Assembly: GCA_964036275.1 (NCBI GenBank)
Contig: OZ038436.1
Location: forward strand, 20,239,904-20,303,903
Source of the DNA: Litoditis marina
Taxonomy: Eukaryota; Nematoda; Chromadorea; Rhabditida; Rhabditidae
Direction of reading: 5' to 3'
DNA: 64,000 bases
Below the pieces are notes generated by a model. It was given only the letters and a program-made list of their open reading frames with translations. It was not told the DNA's origin and ran no database searches. The position numbers and the translations under genes are program-made. Positions 1 through 11,825 of the stretch are shown here, in pieces; position 1 is the stretch's first letter; each line of letters begins with the position of its first letter.

Positions 1-232
1 TTTTAAAACGTGCGTAAAATGGGTATTACGCGGCTGGCACCTGTTCGGTGTTGCTCAAAAAACGTGGCCAAAGTTTAGATTTAGCCAAGGCTGAGCCATA
101 GTTTGAGTTCAAGTTCAATATTGTAGCGTTGGAAACTATCCGACAAGCAACTGGCCTCATTTATGATCATGTTCTAAACAGCAAATGAACCAATTTTATT
201 CTAAAAAGGTATAAATCATTCTTGGTGCTCAC
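1..232. other. no feature seen at left edge
   Basis: AT-rich sequence downstream of the last visible myosin VI exon. It is most simply the next intron of that gene. I see no exon with matching phase and no repeat here. Confidence 0.4.
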
Positions 233-3200
233 CTCTTTCGCTCCACTTCCAGGATTTTCTCCTTCTCGTCGTTTTCCATCTGCTCCCTGCAAACGTTATT
301 TGTAACTTTTGATGAAAATTAACAGAAACCTAATTAAAGAAAATGTTTTTCATAGAAAAACCCACTTCAGTTGCACAATAATTGTGTCGACCGTCTTGAC
401 AAGAGCATCGTACTTTTCCTGCGCTTCCTCTGCATTGAATTCGTCTACCGTACCCTAAACAACAATATAAATTTGAATGATAAAACATGAAAGCTTAAAA
501 CTCGATAATTGGTTGAAAAAGAACGTCGAAGGGATAATTCAACTCAATCTCATACTAAATGACAAATTAAATTGTGTCCTTTGCTTCGAAAAGTTCATTC
601 ATAGTGTGAGAAAATTGGGTTGAGTTGGGAAGAGTTGCAACGCAAACTAGTCAAACTAAAAATGCCTTGTTCGTATATGTGTCTCTCGAGCTAATAGTAT
701 CTGTAGCAATATGTGAACGAAACATGTTTGTGGAAAGTTTTCTAACCAAATGTTCGGGTTTTGCCTGACGAAAATATTTATCCCAGCAGACCAAACTACA
801 AGTCAGATTTGGTCACGCCCTTACAGACTTTGTAGCCGCACCTGATAATGAACCGAACCAACCTTGATGTCATCAATGAGCTGCTGAATGGAGTCACTCG
901 CTTCGACCACGGGACCTTTCCACTTCTCGGCACTGTCGGACTCGAGTTCGGACACAATTTCAGTCATTTCATTGGAACGGGCCAGCAGATTGAGGGAGCC
1001 GCGGTATAGAGCCAGTCTGCAATAGAAAATCCAAGTTCATTACTGTTATCAGTAATCATGTGGATGGAGAAAAAATAAATACAGGAGAATACAAGATGAA
1101 GGTGACAGTGGAGGCGAAAACCATAGATGGGGAGGGATAGATTGTGATAGAAGTTGAGAAATAGAGAGAAAGAGAGAAGAAATATAGAAGGATATGTCCT
1201 ATGGCTAGAGGCTATGCTTTGCTTCAGACCTATTCTCTTGTCTCCGTTCTGTGAAACAGCATGAATCTACCTTGGTTTGAAGTGCTTGCGAACCACGTAA
1301 CCTCTGATAGCACTCTGGATCAGAGTGATCTTCTCCCGACGGTACAGGATCTTTTTGTTCACTGAAAATGAAACAATCAAAAACAGCAACAACAACACAA
1401 TTACATCGAAACAACAATATAAAAACGTCCAGTGTGTTTGTAGTTTGATCGCGACAAATTAGCCATGACATAGACTGTCTGAGGCTGTTTGGGTGTCATC
1501 ACCAACGAGCGCAAATATCACTGAGTACGGCATGTGCGAAAACTCACGCTTAATGCCACTCCACGCTGCGTACTGAATCTTTCTCCATCTGGTGCGGTTC
1601 AGCCACGATCTTACTTTGTCAACCAACATTTGCATTTCAGAGGGATCTTGTCTCAGCATCTGTAACAAAAGAAATTAATACCCGTACGAGGGAGGCAAAC
1701 CATGTACGGAAACAAATATTTTTCAGGAACAATGACACAGAATACTGTTGTCTCTTTGTCAACCACAAACTGGTCTACACTCACTCATTGTACATTTCGG
1801 AGTATTGATGTAGTACACTCTTCAGTGGCCGTATTTTGTAACGCTATTGGTCAAATAGGCTCAAATAGTGAAAATTCAAATAGCCTATATTGCGGGTAAT
1901 TTATTTACCCGCATTGGTAATTTGTAAGGTTCAAATAAGCTATTTGCCAAATAGGCGTGTAAACCGTCATTTGGATGGGTTCGTTGGATCTTATTTTCAT
2001 TTTTCAAGAACGAAATTTGAGTTATATTATTTTGAAACAATAATTTGTGAAGTAGAGTTCAAATTGAGAAATTGATCACTAAAACCATCATTTGTGGACG
2101 TCCACAAAATACCGTTTCGGGTAAGTTACTCGTAAATTCTTACTTACACGCCTATTTGCGAGCTTACAAAATACGGCAGGTGACAGTGAATCTTACAAGC
2201 CACTAAAATATTAAAATTTACAAAACATGCTTAGGCTCGTATCTTTTTCACCTGATCAAACTCAGCAAACTTCCCGGCACGAAAGAAGACTTTTGTTTGA
2301 CCAAATTGGAAGTCCTCATTGTTCAGTCCCAAGGCACGGAAAAGACACTAGAAAGATATTATGTTCAAACTGTGATGACAACAATTCGAATTGTGAACTA
2401 TTGCTGAAAGCGCGGTTGGCATATATATGAAAGTTAACTCAACATTCATCTTGAAAATTGAAGTTAATTCGAACTTCAATTTCAATTTATAATTCTCTCA
2501 CAAAATAACTGATTGATAACCCTACTTTCTCCCACAGCGCTTTTCAGTATAAATTGAGAATGTATTTATTATCGAGCTCACCTTACAGAAGAGACGGGCG
2601 TCGAGACGAGCCAACTCGGCTGGGAGAGAATCCTGGTACATCGAATAGAGGTCGGAAAACGATGTTCTGGAAAGTTGAATAAGGTTTCAGAAAGATCTGG
2701 AAAAGTTCCGAACAACACCATAACAGAAGCTTCTGATATTTCAACTTGCCAAAAACTGATAGAAAGTTTCAAATGCATGCAACTGGTTGTCTTTAGTTCG
2801 TTCTACCCATCAATATACTGGTACAAAGATAGTTTTTCAGTTGTGTGAGCCGAAATTTCAAACGAAACTTCCCAACAGCCACGCACAAAACTAAAATCAG
2901 AGACCAAAGGAATCTTACTCCAACGACTCGGACTCAATAGAACCTCAGCATATGTGTTCGTTAGTACAGCAACAGTTCCATACTGACAGCGGAATCAAAC
3001 TACAAACACAGCAGAAAAAACCCTCACAAACACAAACTTTTTTTGACAACCAACCTGCTGGGGAATCCCATCTGCATGAGTTTGAGCACAGCTGTCAGGC
3101 CAGCGCACTTCAATTGACCCAGAATAGATTGACCGTCGAACTTGTCGGCACTCATGGTCGAGTTCGGCTTCACGCAGCGCACGAAGTGAGTTCCCTGGGA

Positions 3201-4537
3201 AAATATAGAATGGTGAAAATAAAGTTACTTTCATGCAAACAATATTGTCTAACTGCTGTTTGACGGTTCAAAACTACTTATCTCAAAAAATAAAATCATT
3301 GCACCATTTTTTCTAAGCACTGCAAATAAACCTTTACCCTAAGCTGTTCTTATCTCAGAAAACTAGTTAATTGCACGGTTTTTTATTTGCACTGTCAATA
3401 TAACATTACCCTAACAACATTATGGATATGGGTTATTACCGTAATCTGGAGCTTCTTGATCAGTTCGATGAGCTGGGTGCGGAACTTGCTGCCCACACTC
3501 GTTGATTGGAGTTTCTTCGAGAACGACAGCCGTTTTTCGGGAACAACTACCGGAGCAGGACTCTCGAAGAGGGAGCAGAGGAAAGCATGGCTGCAACATT
3601 TCACACCTTGTAAAATTAACACAACTATTATACATTTGATGAACATAATAGTTGCTTTCAGGTGAAAAGGAATGGCTGCATCTTTAGAGGTTGATTGTTC
3701 TGATCGAATATGACTCACAGTCATGGCTTTAATACTGTAGAAAAGTTGAACAAACAAAATAGAAGTTAATGAAGAATAGGAGCAGATTCAGAAAACAATT
3801 CCAAACTCTGTAGAAATGACAATCTACCTGCTCTGTTCGATGAGAATTTCCAACGAATTGTGTAGCTGATCATTGTTCTTCTCCAGAAACTGGCCCGTTT
3901 GGTAGCAGACGGTGCCGGCGAAATGACGAACCAGAAAACCTTCGTCGTCGCGCAACTCGCGATGAGAACGAAGCTTCGATTTGCGAGGTGTCTGAATGAA
4001 CAGAAGGCCTCAGTCAGGGTTTTCTCTTCCGAAATCGAGCTATTTTACAGGTTGCCCTTACCCCACAGTTTGTAGTTTGATCCCGTTGTTTTCGGTCGAA
4101 ATTCGTGAGGTTCGGCGTTATCGATCAAGTTTTAACGATGTGGTGTTTTCGCCTTTTCACAATTAAACTTTTAGAATAGAGTGTTTTGGTTCTTCTTCCT
4201 TTGAAACAAATCATTCAAATTGACCAATTTGGCAATAATTCCTTGTAAACCTCAAATAAACCTGAACATCAAGTAACCAATACGTCAGTTAACATCAAAT
4301 TCTTAATAAATGTCCACCTCGAAACGGAAGTGTCCCTTGTTGGCATCGTGGGCCGACTGGGTGAAGTGTTGGGGAGAGGCGCGCGGCAGACGAGCCTCTT
4401 CGTCCAGAAGATCCAGAAGACCGCTACCACGTCGCTCGAACAGATCTGAAACCAGAACACAATAAGAATCAGAATACTCAACGAAAAAAACACCAACAAT
4501 GCACTAAGTAGGGTCTCCCTCTCCTCTCCCTCTCACT

Positions 4538-4595
<58 letters not shown>

Positions 4596-5580
4596 CTAGA
4601 AAATGAAGGTTTCTCCTATTTAATTATTCGGACTGGCCACATTAATGCTTTAAAAACTAAAATCTGATATACGCTACCGATAACTATTGAATTTTGGCAA
4701 TTTATTCAGTTATACAATTCATAATATCTCACCGATGCAATCATGATTGTCGTTGTAGCTGATTCTGGGCACACAAAGTCCCTCCTTCTCGTAAAGGTCC
4801 TGCTCTTGGTTCAGAATACGCTCGTTGAAGAAGTTTTGAAGCTTCTCGTTACAGTAGTTGATGCAGAATTGTTCGAACGAGTTGGCAACGAAGAACTCTG
4901 AAACACTTATTTTGTCGATTGTTCCAGCAACAAGGAAAGATTGAAAATAAGACTTGATCCATATTCACATAACAGCAAGTTAAAGAAAAGGTGATAAAAA
5001 CCTGAAAAACGATTACAAAACCTTCAATTGTTTCTATGGTTTCTTCTGTTTCAACTTTTTTTCATTTTTCTCATTATACACAACCTATAAGTGTTATGAG
5101 AAGTTATGGAATAAGAAATGAAACTTACCATCAAGGATTAACAATACGAAAGCTTGTACTACGACTACAATAAATATGAGAATTAGTACACTCTATTGAA
5201 TGTAAGAGTTAAAAAAAACGTACCGAAGCCGGCAATATCTAGAACTCCAATGAAGTTCCGACTACCGACGACCGATCCATCAGCAGACTGGTTTATCGAT
5301 TTGTTTATCATGGCCACGAGCCAATCGAACAGCCGACTGTAGATAGCCTTTGCCAGGGCATCGCGAGCTGCACCAGCCTCGTGCGGTTTTAGAGGAACAC
5401 TGAAAAACTGGACACATTGTTAAAAAAGCACTGTTTATTTGTAGTTTGATCACGATAGGCGTCCAAGTTTACATATTTCGACCAGAAAGCGTCGGGATAG
5501 GGCACATACGTACTGTAGACCTGGGTAAAGAAAGCACAACTATATGAAGTAATAACTTATAATTTCAAAGTGTAATCTAC

Positions 5581-5616
<36 letters not shown>

Positions 5617-8600
5617 TTTATAAAACTTTCTTTTATTTATAAAACTCTTACCGAATGAGGGTTCCCTTGACACCTCCCTTGGTGGCCTGCATGATTCTGG
5701 AAACGAGTCCGATACGCAGTTCATCCTCTTCGATTCCCATCAGTTGAGCGGCAGTTCGAAGACTCATCTCAGAGACTGGGTCCACGCAGCAACCGCCTGA
5801 AAAAAAAACGAGAAAAGTGAATCGTAGGTTCCTGAGAAAATACCTGCAAAATCATGGTTAGGTATTCCGAGAAAAGTTTGTGTTCGGTAGAAAAAGTGGA
5901 GGTAGTAAATGTAGTAGTAGTAGTAGGGCGAAAAGTAAAAAAGTGGAAGTAGGTTGGGTGCGAAATTACGGAAAGGGCATTTACGATAATGAAGACAATT
6001 CGCTGACATTCCTATGATACTTCCTATGATAATCCATAAAAATGTATTCGAAAAAAAAACTGACCTCGATTGTCAGCGACATTTTCCACAAAGGAAATGT
6101 TTCCAAGGTGAAGAACAGCGGCTACAGTACTCCAGATGGAGCGAATCTGTTCGGGGGCTAGCCCCGCCCCCTCGAGGGCAGCCTTCAGACGAACAAAGTC
6201 ACGACGGTCGTCAACCACCGCATCTTGCACGATATTCTGGAAAGTTCTCACAGATCACTGAATTTGTCAATTCTCACGATTGGTTATCCCATATAAATCG
6301 TGTTTCTAATCATGTTATATCAGGTTGCTTTTTTTACAACAAATGCTTTTCTCTCACGTTCTGATCATCCGATGCTCTCTTGATAAATTCGAAAGAATAA
6401 CGCCAATGTAACTATAATGGAAATCAAAAGCAAATTAGGCAAGTTGCCAAAAACTTGACTCACATTGTCAGAGACTCTCTCAGCCGGGATATCGGAAGCG
6501 TTTCCGAACAGACAGGTATTTCCATGACGAAGGTACTGAAATTGTAATTAATTGAAATTGAATGTCACTTCTACTCTAAGATTACTCAATCATTTCTTTA
6601 CGACATGAATACGGACAGTTACCGGCGAAGAAAGTGTTTCCATCAAATTAAATTCGGTTTAGACACGGAGTAAAAAACTCGGTTGCATACTCTAGAAATT
6701 CATATAGAAAGGATGAGAACTACAAAGTAGGAACACATACAAAAACCCACATTGAACTTAGCTGCCGGCGCCAGACGCAGAGCATTGAAAGAAGCGTCAT
6801 CTAGACCGGCAATCAGTTGATAGAAGATGTGGTAGGTTCTCTCTCCCTCCGACTGCTTACAGATGCGAGACTTCTCCAGAAGGTAGTGAGAGACGAAGCC
6901 ACCAGCCACGTTTCCCTGGAGAAAAGCAATATTATAATTGTACCTTTCATTGAAAGTTATTATTTGGACCATTAGAAAAGCATCATAAAGTGTTAACAAA
7001 TGGTGAGAGGGTGAGCTGACAGTTTGCTTTTCCTTTTCTACGGTAGAGAGGTTCAGTCAGTAGTAGGATATATCCACAGTACTTACGAAAATAACCGTTC
7101 GTTTCAATTTCACAAAATTACCGCTTTTTCAAGAAATAAACCTTTGTAAGTACATTTTGAGTCAATTAACTATCCAAACACCAAACTAAAAACATTACCT
7201 CAGCTCCGAAATGAATCTCCACAAACTTTCCGAAACGACTAGAGTTGTTGTTGCGCATTGTTTTCGCATTACCGAATGCTTCCAGGATGGGATTGGCTGA
7301 AAACAGAGTAGCTGAAATCTGGTTGACAAATAAAAGTTACGGTTATAATCGGTCGAAACTCAACGGCCAAAACTTTAGTCGAACCCTTATATTTTTTTGG
7401 TATTGCTTAGTTAAAAAGCTAGGAAAACTAGTGCCACAAAAATGATATGTCAATTATGTTTTCAGCTGAAAATTTGAGTTCTCACTTTCGAGGATTCTTT
7501 GCTGAATCACACCGGCAGAAGCACCCCAGTTGTGGCAAAGGTACCTGGAAAGTGGGAAAAGTGGTGGAGCTCAATCAGCTATACATATGATCATTTTGGA
7601 CACAAAAATCGTCCAAATCAGACGGATTGTGAGTAGTAATGCACAAGAAGGGAGTGATACATTATAATTAAAATACTATATTTTACTTTTTACACGATCC
7701 ACATGTGATTATTGTTAGACATACTACATCGAGAAAACGTCGCGCAACTCAATACTCTTGAAGATCAAAGTTATTGGCGGAAGAAAATAGTAGAGTAGTT
7801 TCGGTCAATATCACAAAAGAACAAACTTGAGAACCGCTTTCTGAGATTCCGTTTTTCCGGCTCCACTTTCTCCGGAAACGACGATCGACTGAGATTCCTT
7901 GGTTCTACGCATATCACGATACGCCTTGTCGGCTGTAAATAAAATATTGATGGCAACACGAAGATACATTTTGAAGCAACAAAACTCAAAAATTATGAAA
8001 AAGTTTTTATGCCTCGAGCAAGCCGGAATCAAACTACAATCACATCAGAATGCTACAGAATGGCTAGACCTGCTCGTCTCACTAGGAGCAGGCACCTTAT
8101 GATTCGCTCGTCCCAAATCAAGCAGATAATCTTCCACAGTGTTTGTAGTTTGATACCATTATGTGTATCGAGATCAAACTATAACTGATTCTTACCGATG
8201 GCATAGATATGCGGCGGCAGTTGTCCCAGACTCTTTCCACGATATTTTTCGATTGTTTCTTCAGAATACACGTTCTCGATGTCTTCGTAGGGATTGATTG
8301 AAATCAGAATATTGGCCACGTACGACTGGAAGTACAACATGGACATGTGATTTATACTTATACTGAACAGATTAAAGTTACAAGTTGAAATCGAGCAAAG
8401 TTGTATTGTGAAGTGGGGTAAGGTAGTGAGGTGAGCACGATGAAATCATTCATGAGAAACGGACTTACTTTTGAACTCAATTTTACTTTGATCCCACCAT
8501 CAACGTTTGACAAATTTCTTTCCGAACCGACTCTTCACAAACCAAAACCGAGCCGATTCTTCCCAAACCAGTTGGTTCGGTAAGGAACCGAACCGTTTGC

Positions 8601-9711
8601 GTACTCAAACCGACGTGAAACCGAACCAAGCCCTAATTAAAGTTACGCAGTCGACCAATTTCAGCATTAATTACATGAATTGATTCGGTTTCAACTTTGT
8701 TGGCCTATTTGGTTCGGGAACAATCGGGTCGGTTTTGGTTCGGGAAGAGTCGGTTCGGGAAGAAGGAATGAACCCTAACGTTCTAACTTTCAGGTTTCAC
8801 ACCGGGAATGTGAAAATTTCATTTCTATCAGTAAACCTATTTTATCCGTCTTTCCGGAACACTGATAAAGACGTACATAAATCTTCTTCTCCTTGTATCT
8901 GTCATGGCAGTTGTGAAGGAGCGTCGCCTCATTCAGATACATCAAGGCACCTGAAACATTGAAACGGTTTCTACATTGTTGAATTAAAAGCTGAGAAGAA
9001 AATTGTTATCTTACAATTATCTTCCACCGTTTTGGACAGATCTTCCTCTGTCGGGTACACGTCCTCATACGGTGCGTTGATCTGCAAAAACATATTTCTG
9101 AACTTTATGCTATAGAAGGAAGACGTACGGAAACGATCACTAGGAGAACTGTCTAATAACTCAATGGAGATCAATTGCGCAAAAGTTCGGGAGGTAGATT
9201 TCCTCAACTGATAAAAACTGTTCAAATGGCAACCCATTTGATTGGTGTAGCAATCCTTCCACCCTCATGAGAAACTCATGTGTTTCTCATGAGAATCTCA
9301 TGAACATCTCATAAGCTACTCGTAAATTTCTGATGTTGTAGCATAGCAATCAGAGATTTGATCATGCGGTATCTGATGAGGTCATTGAGGGATGGCTACC
9401 GCGCCAGAAGTGGCGCGTCCCACTGAAAACTATATCCAGCGTGCTTGGAAAGCATGGGGACATTAGATCCAGTTGTATATGAGAACTGGTTACTAAAATG
9501 TATGGCACCGCCACGGTGCAGACTGAACCCAATAGAATGCAGAAGAGAGATGATAATCATTTGTAGAAGTGTACACTCATACCAGTTCCTTGTTGTCGTT
9601 CCGCTCGACGGTGACCTTCTCCGCCCCAATGTCAACAAGTGTCCCGAGAACATAGCCCTCGTCGGCATCGGGAGCCCAGACTACACGACCAAAGTCGTTT
9701 GCGGCAGACAT
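233..9711 (-). CDS. myosin VI heavy chain (24 exons, 3' end outside window)
   Basis: Actin-based motor of myosin class VI. Exons on the minus strand, in transcript order: 9711-9583, 9081-9015, 8950-8877, 8325-8196, 7932-7827, 7544-7486, 7296-7199, 6915-6751, 6535-6464, 6236-6065, 5796-5652, 5399-5224, 4897-4733, 4445-4318, 3991-3828, 3590-3440, 3194-3055, 2666-2582, 2347-2252, 1659-1548, 1361-1271, 1016-863, 454-366, 286-233. All junctions are GT/AG and the phases join without a break, giving about 940 codons. Seen: P-loop GESGAGKT at residues 154-161, switch [11 protein letters not shown], switch II DIAGFE, and after the converter (AGKFAEFDQ) a segment like the class VI reverse-gear insert ([14 protein letters not shown]), then an IQ-like helix ([13 protein letters not shown]). 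The insert argues for class VI and minus-end movement. The tail and cargo-binding domain lie beyond position 1. The class VI family includes C. elegans spe-15 and hum-3; I cannot say which is the orthologue. Exon 14 has a weaker donor (GTGGAC), so its 3' end is the least certain. Confidence 0.93.
1828..2177. repeat. MITE-like foldback in a myosin VI intron
   Basis: About 350 bp bounded by inverted termini GCCGTATTTTGTAA (left) and its reverse complement (right). Inside, short inverted blocks containing AAATAGGC also match. It has no coding capacity and lies wholly inside the intron between exons 19 and 20. I see no convincing target-site duplication. Confidence 0.6.
4508..4598. repeat. CT-rich microsatellite
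   Basis: Long (CT)n tract with T interruptions inside a myosin VI intron. A shorter (CT)n tract lies at 5584-5612 in another intron. Confidence 0.9.
8520..8761. repeat. foldback with GGTTCGG-rich arms in a myosin VI intron
   Basis: Imperfect inverted arms of about 55 bp (8520-8575 and 8706-8761), both built of GAACCGA/TCGGTTC motifs, with about 130 bp between them. Intronic and non-coding. Confidence 0.5.
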
Positions 9712-10038
9712 TACTGAATTGTCAAAGCTAAACTTATTATTATTATATTATTATTATATATAGTATTTTTATATTATTATTATAGCTTAAATCAAACTGC
9801 AAAGTTCCACTCAGATTTCATTTTCAACTTTGAGAGTCGTTCAGTATCACTAGTGAGTTGAGTTCATTGTATGTGAATTTCATGAAATACTAGAAAAGTG
9901 TTGTTATTTTACAAAATAGGATATGCTTGCATCAACAAGGTCTAGTAACAATATTGGTTCATTAGTAGTTGAGGCATTAGTTTTTTGATGTTCTCAGTAG
10001 TTTTAAGCACAAAAAAGTAAAATGGGGATGGTACTTAC

Positions 10039-10110
10039 CAGACAGTAGACCGGCTGCTGTGAATGATGTCGATGCAATGAAGAGGAGCTGCAGAAGCTTC
10101 CCAACATGTT
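10039..10110 (-). other. possible 5' UTR exon of myosin VI
   Basis: On the minus strand a strong donor (CTG then GTAAGTACC) ends at 10039. A good acceptor (ACAATTCAG) lies two bases before the myosin start codon. Together they suggest a leader intron of about 325 bp. The upstream limit of the leader is not defined by sequence. Confidence 0.4.
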
Positions 10111-10320
10111 ACCAAGAATGTGTTACACGTAAAACCAAACGAGTCTAGGTTTTCCCTGAAGTCTCGAAAACATGTTCAACTGGTGAGCAAAACTGTTAGT
10201 GAAGCGCGCTTTGGCATAAGACTTTAATTTTTGCGAATAATGAAACTTTTAAAGTTTGAAACACAACAGATGTCCCCTTCCTATTTGTGTCAACCCGTGA
10301 TACGGCCGTACGCTACTGAG

Positions 10321-10434
10321 GCCGTATGCATGAAACATCCCGGGCCGGGTTGGGATGCCATCCCGAGTGATTTCCCGGCCAATTCAGCTCGGGATAGCAT
10401 CCCAACCCGGCCCGGGATGTTTCATGCATACGGC
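10321..10434. repeat. GC-rich perfect-type hairpin (47-bp arms)
   Basis: Arms 10321-10367 and 10388-10434 match at 46 of 47 positions around a 20-nt spacer. They include CCCGGGCCGGG and GCCGTATGCATG. The hairpin sits about 260 bp upstream of the msp TATA box in otherwise AT-rich DNA. A small foldback transposon or a structural or regulatory element are both possible. Confidence 0.85.
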
Positions 10435-10691
10435 ATCTGGTTCGCGTTCGAAGAATGGTTCAGAAATTAATCATGTTGAGCATTTTCTCACTTTTTCATC
10501 AAAATCGTGAGCAACTGTTTTTGAACACACCGAATGCAAAACGCCACCAGCAATAAATGGGTTTTTTCAAACCGGAAAACCAACATGTTGGGAACTGGGA
10601 AACAAAACAGGAAAGAAACAAACGTTTCCAAGGAGGTGTCCTTTCTGTGAAACGCGTTCAGACGTTGCTCATTAGCATACAGTTTTCCGGG

Positions 10692-10699
10692 TATAAAAG
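10692..10699 (+). promoter_or_regulatory. TATA box of msp
   Basis: TATAAAAG, 45 bp upstream of the msp start codon, a spacing that implies a very short 5' leader. Confidence 0.7.
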
Positions 10700-10736
10700 C
10701 CGGTTGGATTGGTTGGTTAGTCACATCGCAGCAGCA

Positions 10737-11389
10737 ATGGCCCAATCTGTCCCTCCCGGAGATATCAACACCCAGCCTGGCACGAAGATCGTCTTCAACG
10801 CCCCCTATGATGACAAGCACACCTACCACATCAAGGTAGAAACTCTTCCTCTCTCACTGTTCCTTTCTTTTTCTCTCTTTATCTTCATCTCTCCTCTCTC
10901 CCTCTCTCTCTCTTTTTCTCTCTTTCTCTTTCTCTTTCTCTTTCCTCTCTCTCCCTCTCTCTCTCTCTCTTCCTCTCTCTCCTTTTTTCTTCGTCTGTTA
11001 GTGTCTCTTTCTGCGTCTTTTTTCGTCTATTTCTCTATCACTTTCTGTTTCTCGTTCACTTTTCACCTCTACCTTATTGTCTTATTTAAATCTCACTTTT
11101 CCAGATCACCAACACCTCTGCTCGCCGTATCGGATGGGCCATCAAGACGACCAACATGAAGCGTCTTGGTGTTGACCCCGGAAGCGGAGTCCTCGACCCC
11201 AAGGAGGCCATTCTCATGGCTGTGTCTTGCGACGCTTTCGCCTACGGACAGGAGGACACCAACAACGACCGTATCACCATCGAGTGGACCAACACTCCCG
11301 ATGGAGCTGCCAAGCAGTTCCGCAGGGAATGGTTCCAGGGAGACGGAATGGTCCGCAGAAAGAACCTCCCCATCGAGTACAACCCTTGA
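10737..11389 (+). CDS. msp: major sperm protein (MSP)
   Basis: Cytoskeletal protein that drives the crawling of nematode sperm and also acts as an oocyte signal. Two exons, 10737-10835 and 11105-11389, encode 127 residues, the standard MSP length. The N-terminus [10 protein letters not shown] and the C-terminus [11 protein letters not shown] are diagnostic, and the MSP immunoglobulin-like beta fold spans the whole protein. The single intron (269 nt, phase 0 after HIK) is almost pure CT repeat on the coding strand. The ATG follows a TATA box at 10692. Eight of ten glycine codons are GGA. The stop codon overlaps the polyadenylation signal. Known for the family: expression is confined to the male germ line and very high. 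The gene lies head-to-head with myosin VI. Confidence 0.98.
10836..11104 (+). repeat. CT-repeat intron of msp
   Basis: Intron made largely of CT dinucleotide and TTTCTC repeats. The polypyrimidine strand is the transcribed RNA strand and runs up to the acceptor TTTTCCAG. Confidence 0.85.
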
Positions 11390-11394
11390 ATAAA
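11389..11394 (+). terminator. msp polyadenylation signal overlapping the stop codon
   Basis: AATAAA begins with the last base of the TGA stop (TGAATAAA), so the 3' UTR must be only tens of bases long. Confidence 0.75.
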
Positions 11395-11825
11395 GATGTA
11401 TCGCGCCAATGTTGTTGTTCACTTATGCATTCCATGAGAGAGTGCTTAGCGAATTGAAGTACCAACTTCATTCGATCGAAATGTGATCTAAAATTGAAAA
11501 CTAGCTAACTGAAATTGAAATTGAAAAAAGTTGTAAAGCTGTTTAGGATTATCAAAAGTTTGATGTGAAAGGATTCTCGTTATCTGGTGTATTCGTGAGC
11601 GGCTATGATCATTTCTGAGAATAATTGTGAAGTTATCGCCCTTGACAGTATAAACTGCAACCTATTCGTAGTTAACATATTCTTTCCGAGAGAATCCGAC
11701 GAGCAACTTGACGAGACTTCACAATACAGTAACTGAAGACGGAAATTTACTCGTCGTGTTCAGGACTGATATATTATATTTCTGGAAGTTATTTCCGGTA
11801 TTTTTCGTGCGTTGGTTCTGGGTAA
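11395..11825. other. intergenic, msp to unknown gene
   Basis: AT-rich DNA containing the short msp 3' end and presumably the promoter of the next gene. No repeat, RNA gene or clear TATA box is visible. Confidence 0.5.

Larger units (their letters stand above)
9712..10691. other. divergent intergenic region between myosin VI and msp
   Basis: Holds the probable 5' UTR intron and leader of the myosin VI gene, an AT-rich ATT-repeat stretch (about 9735-9785) and a GC-rich hairpin (10321-10434). The two genes are transcribed away from each other from this segment. Confidence 0.6.

Noticed and set aside
3395..3757. 120-aa minus reading frame as a separate gene
   Set aside because: It contains myosin VI exon 16 plus intron sequence on both sides.
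10737..11389. Profilin as an alternative identity for the 127-aa product
   Set aside because: The length is similar, but the sequence from [10 protein letters not shown] to NLPIEYNP is that of MSP.
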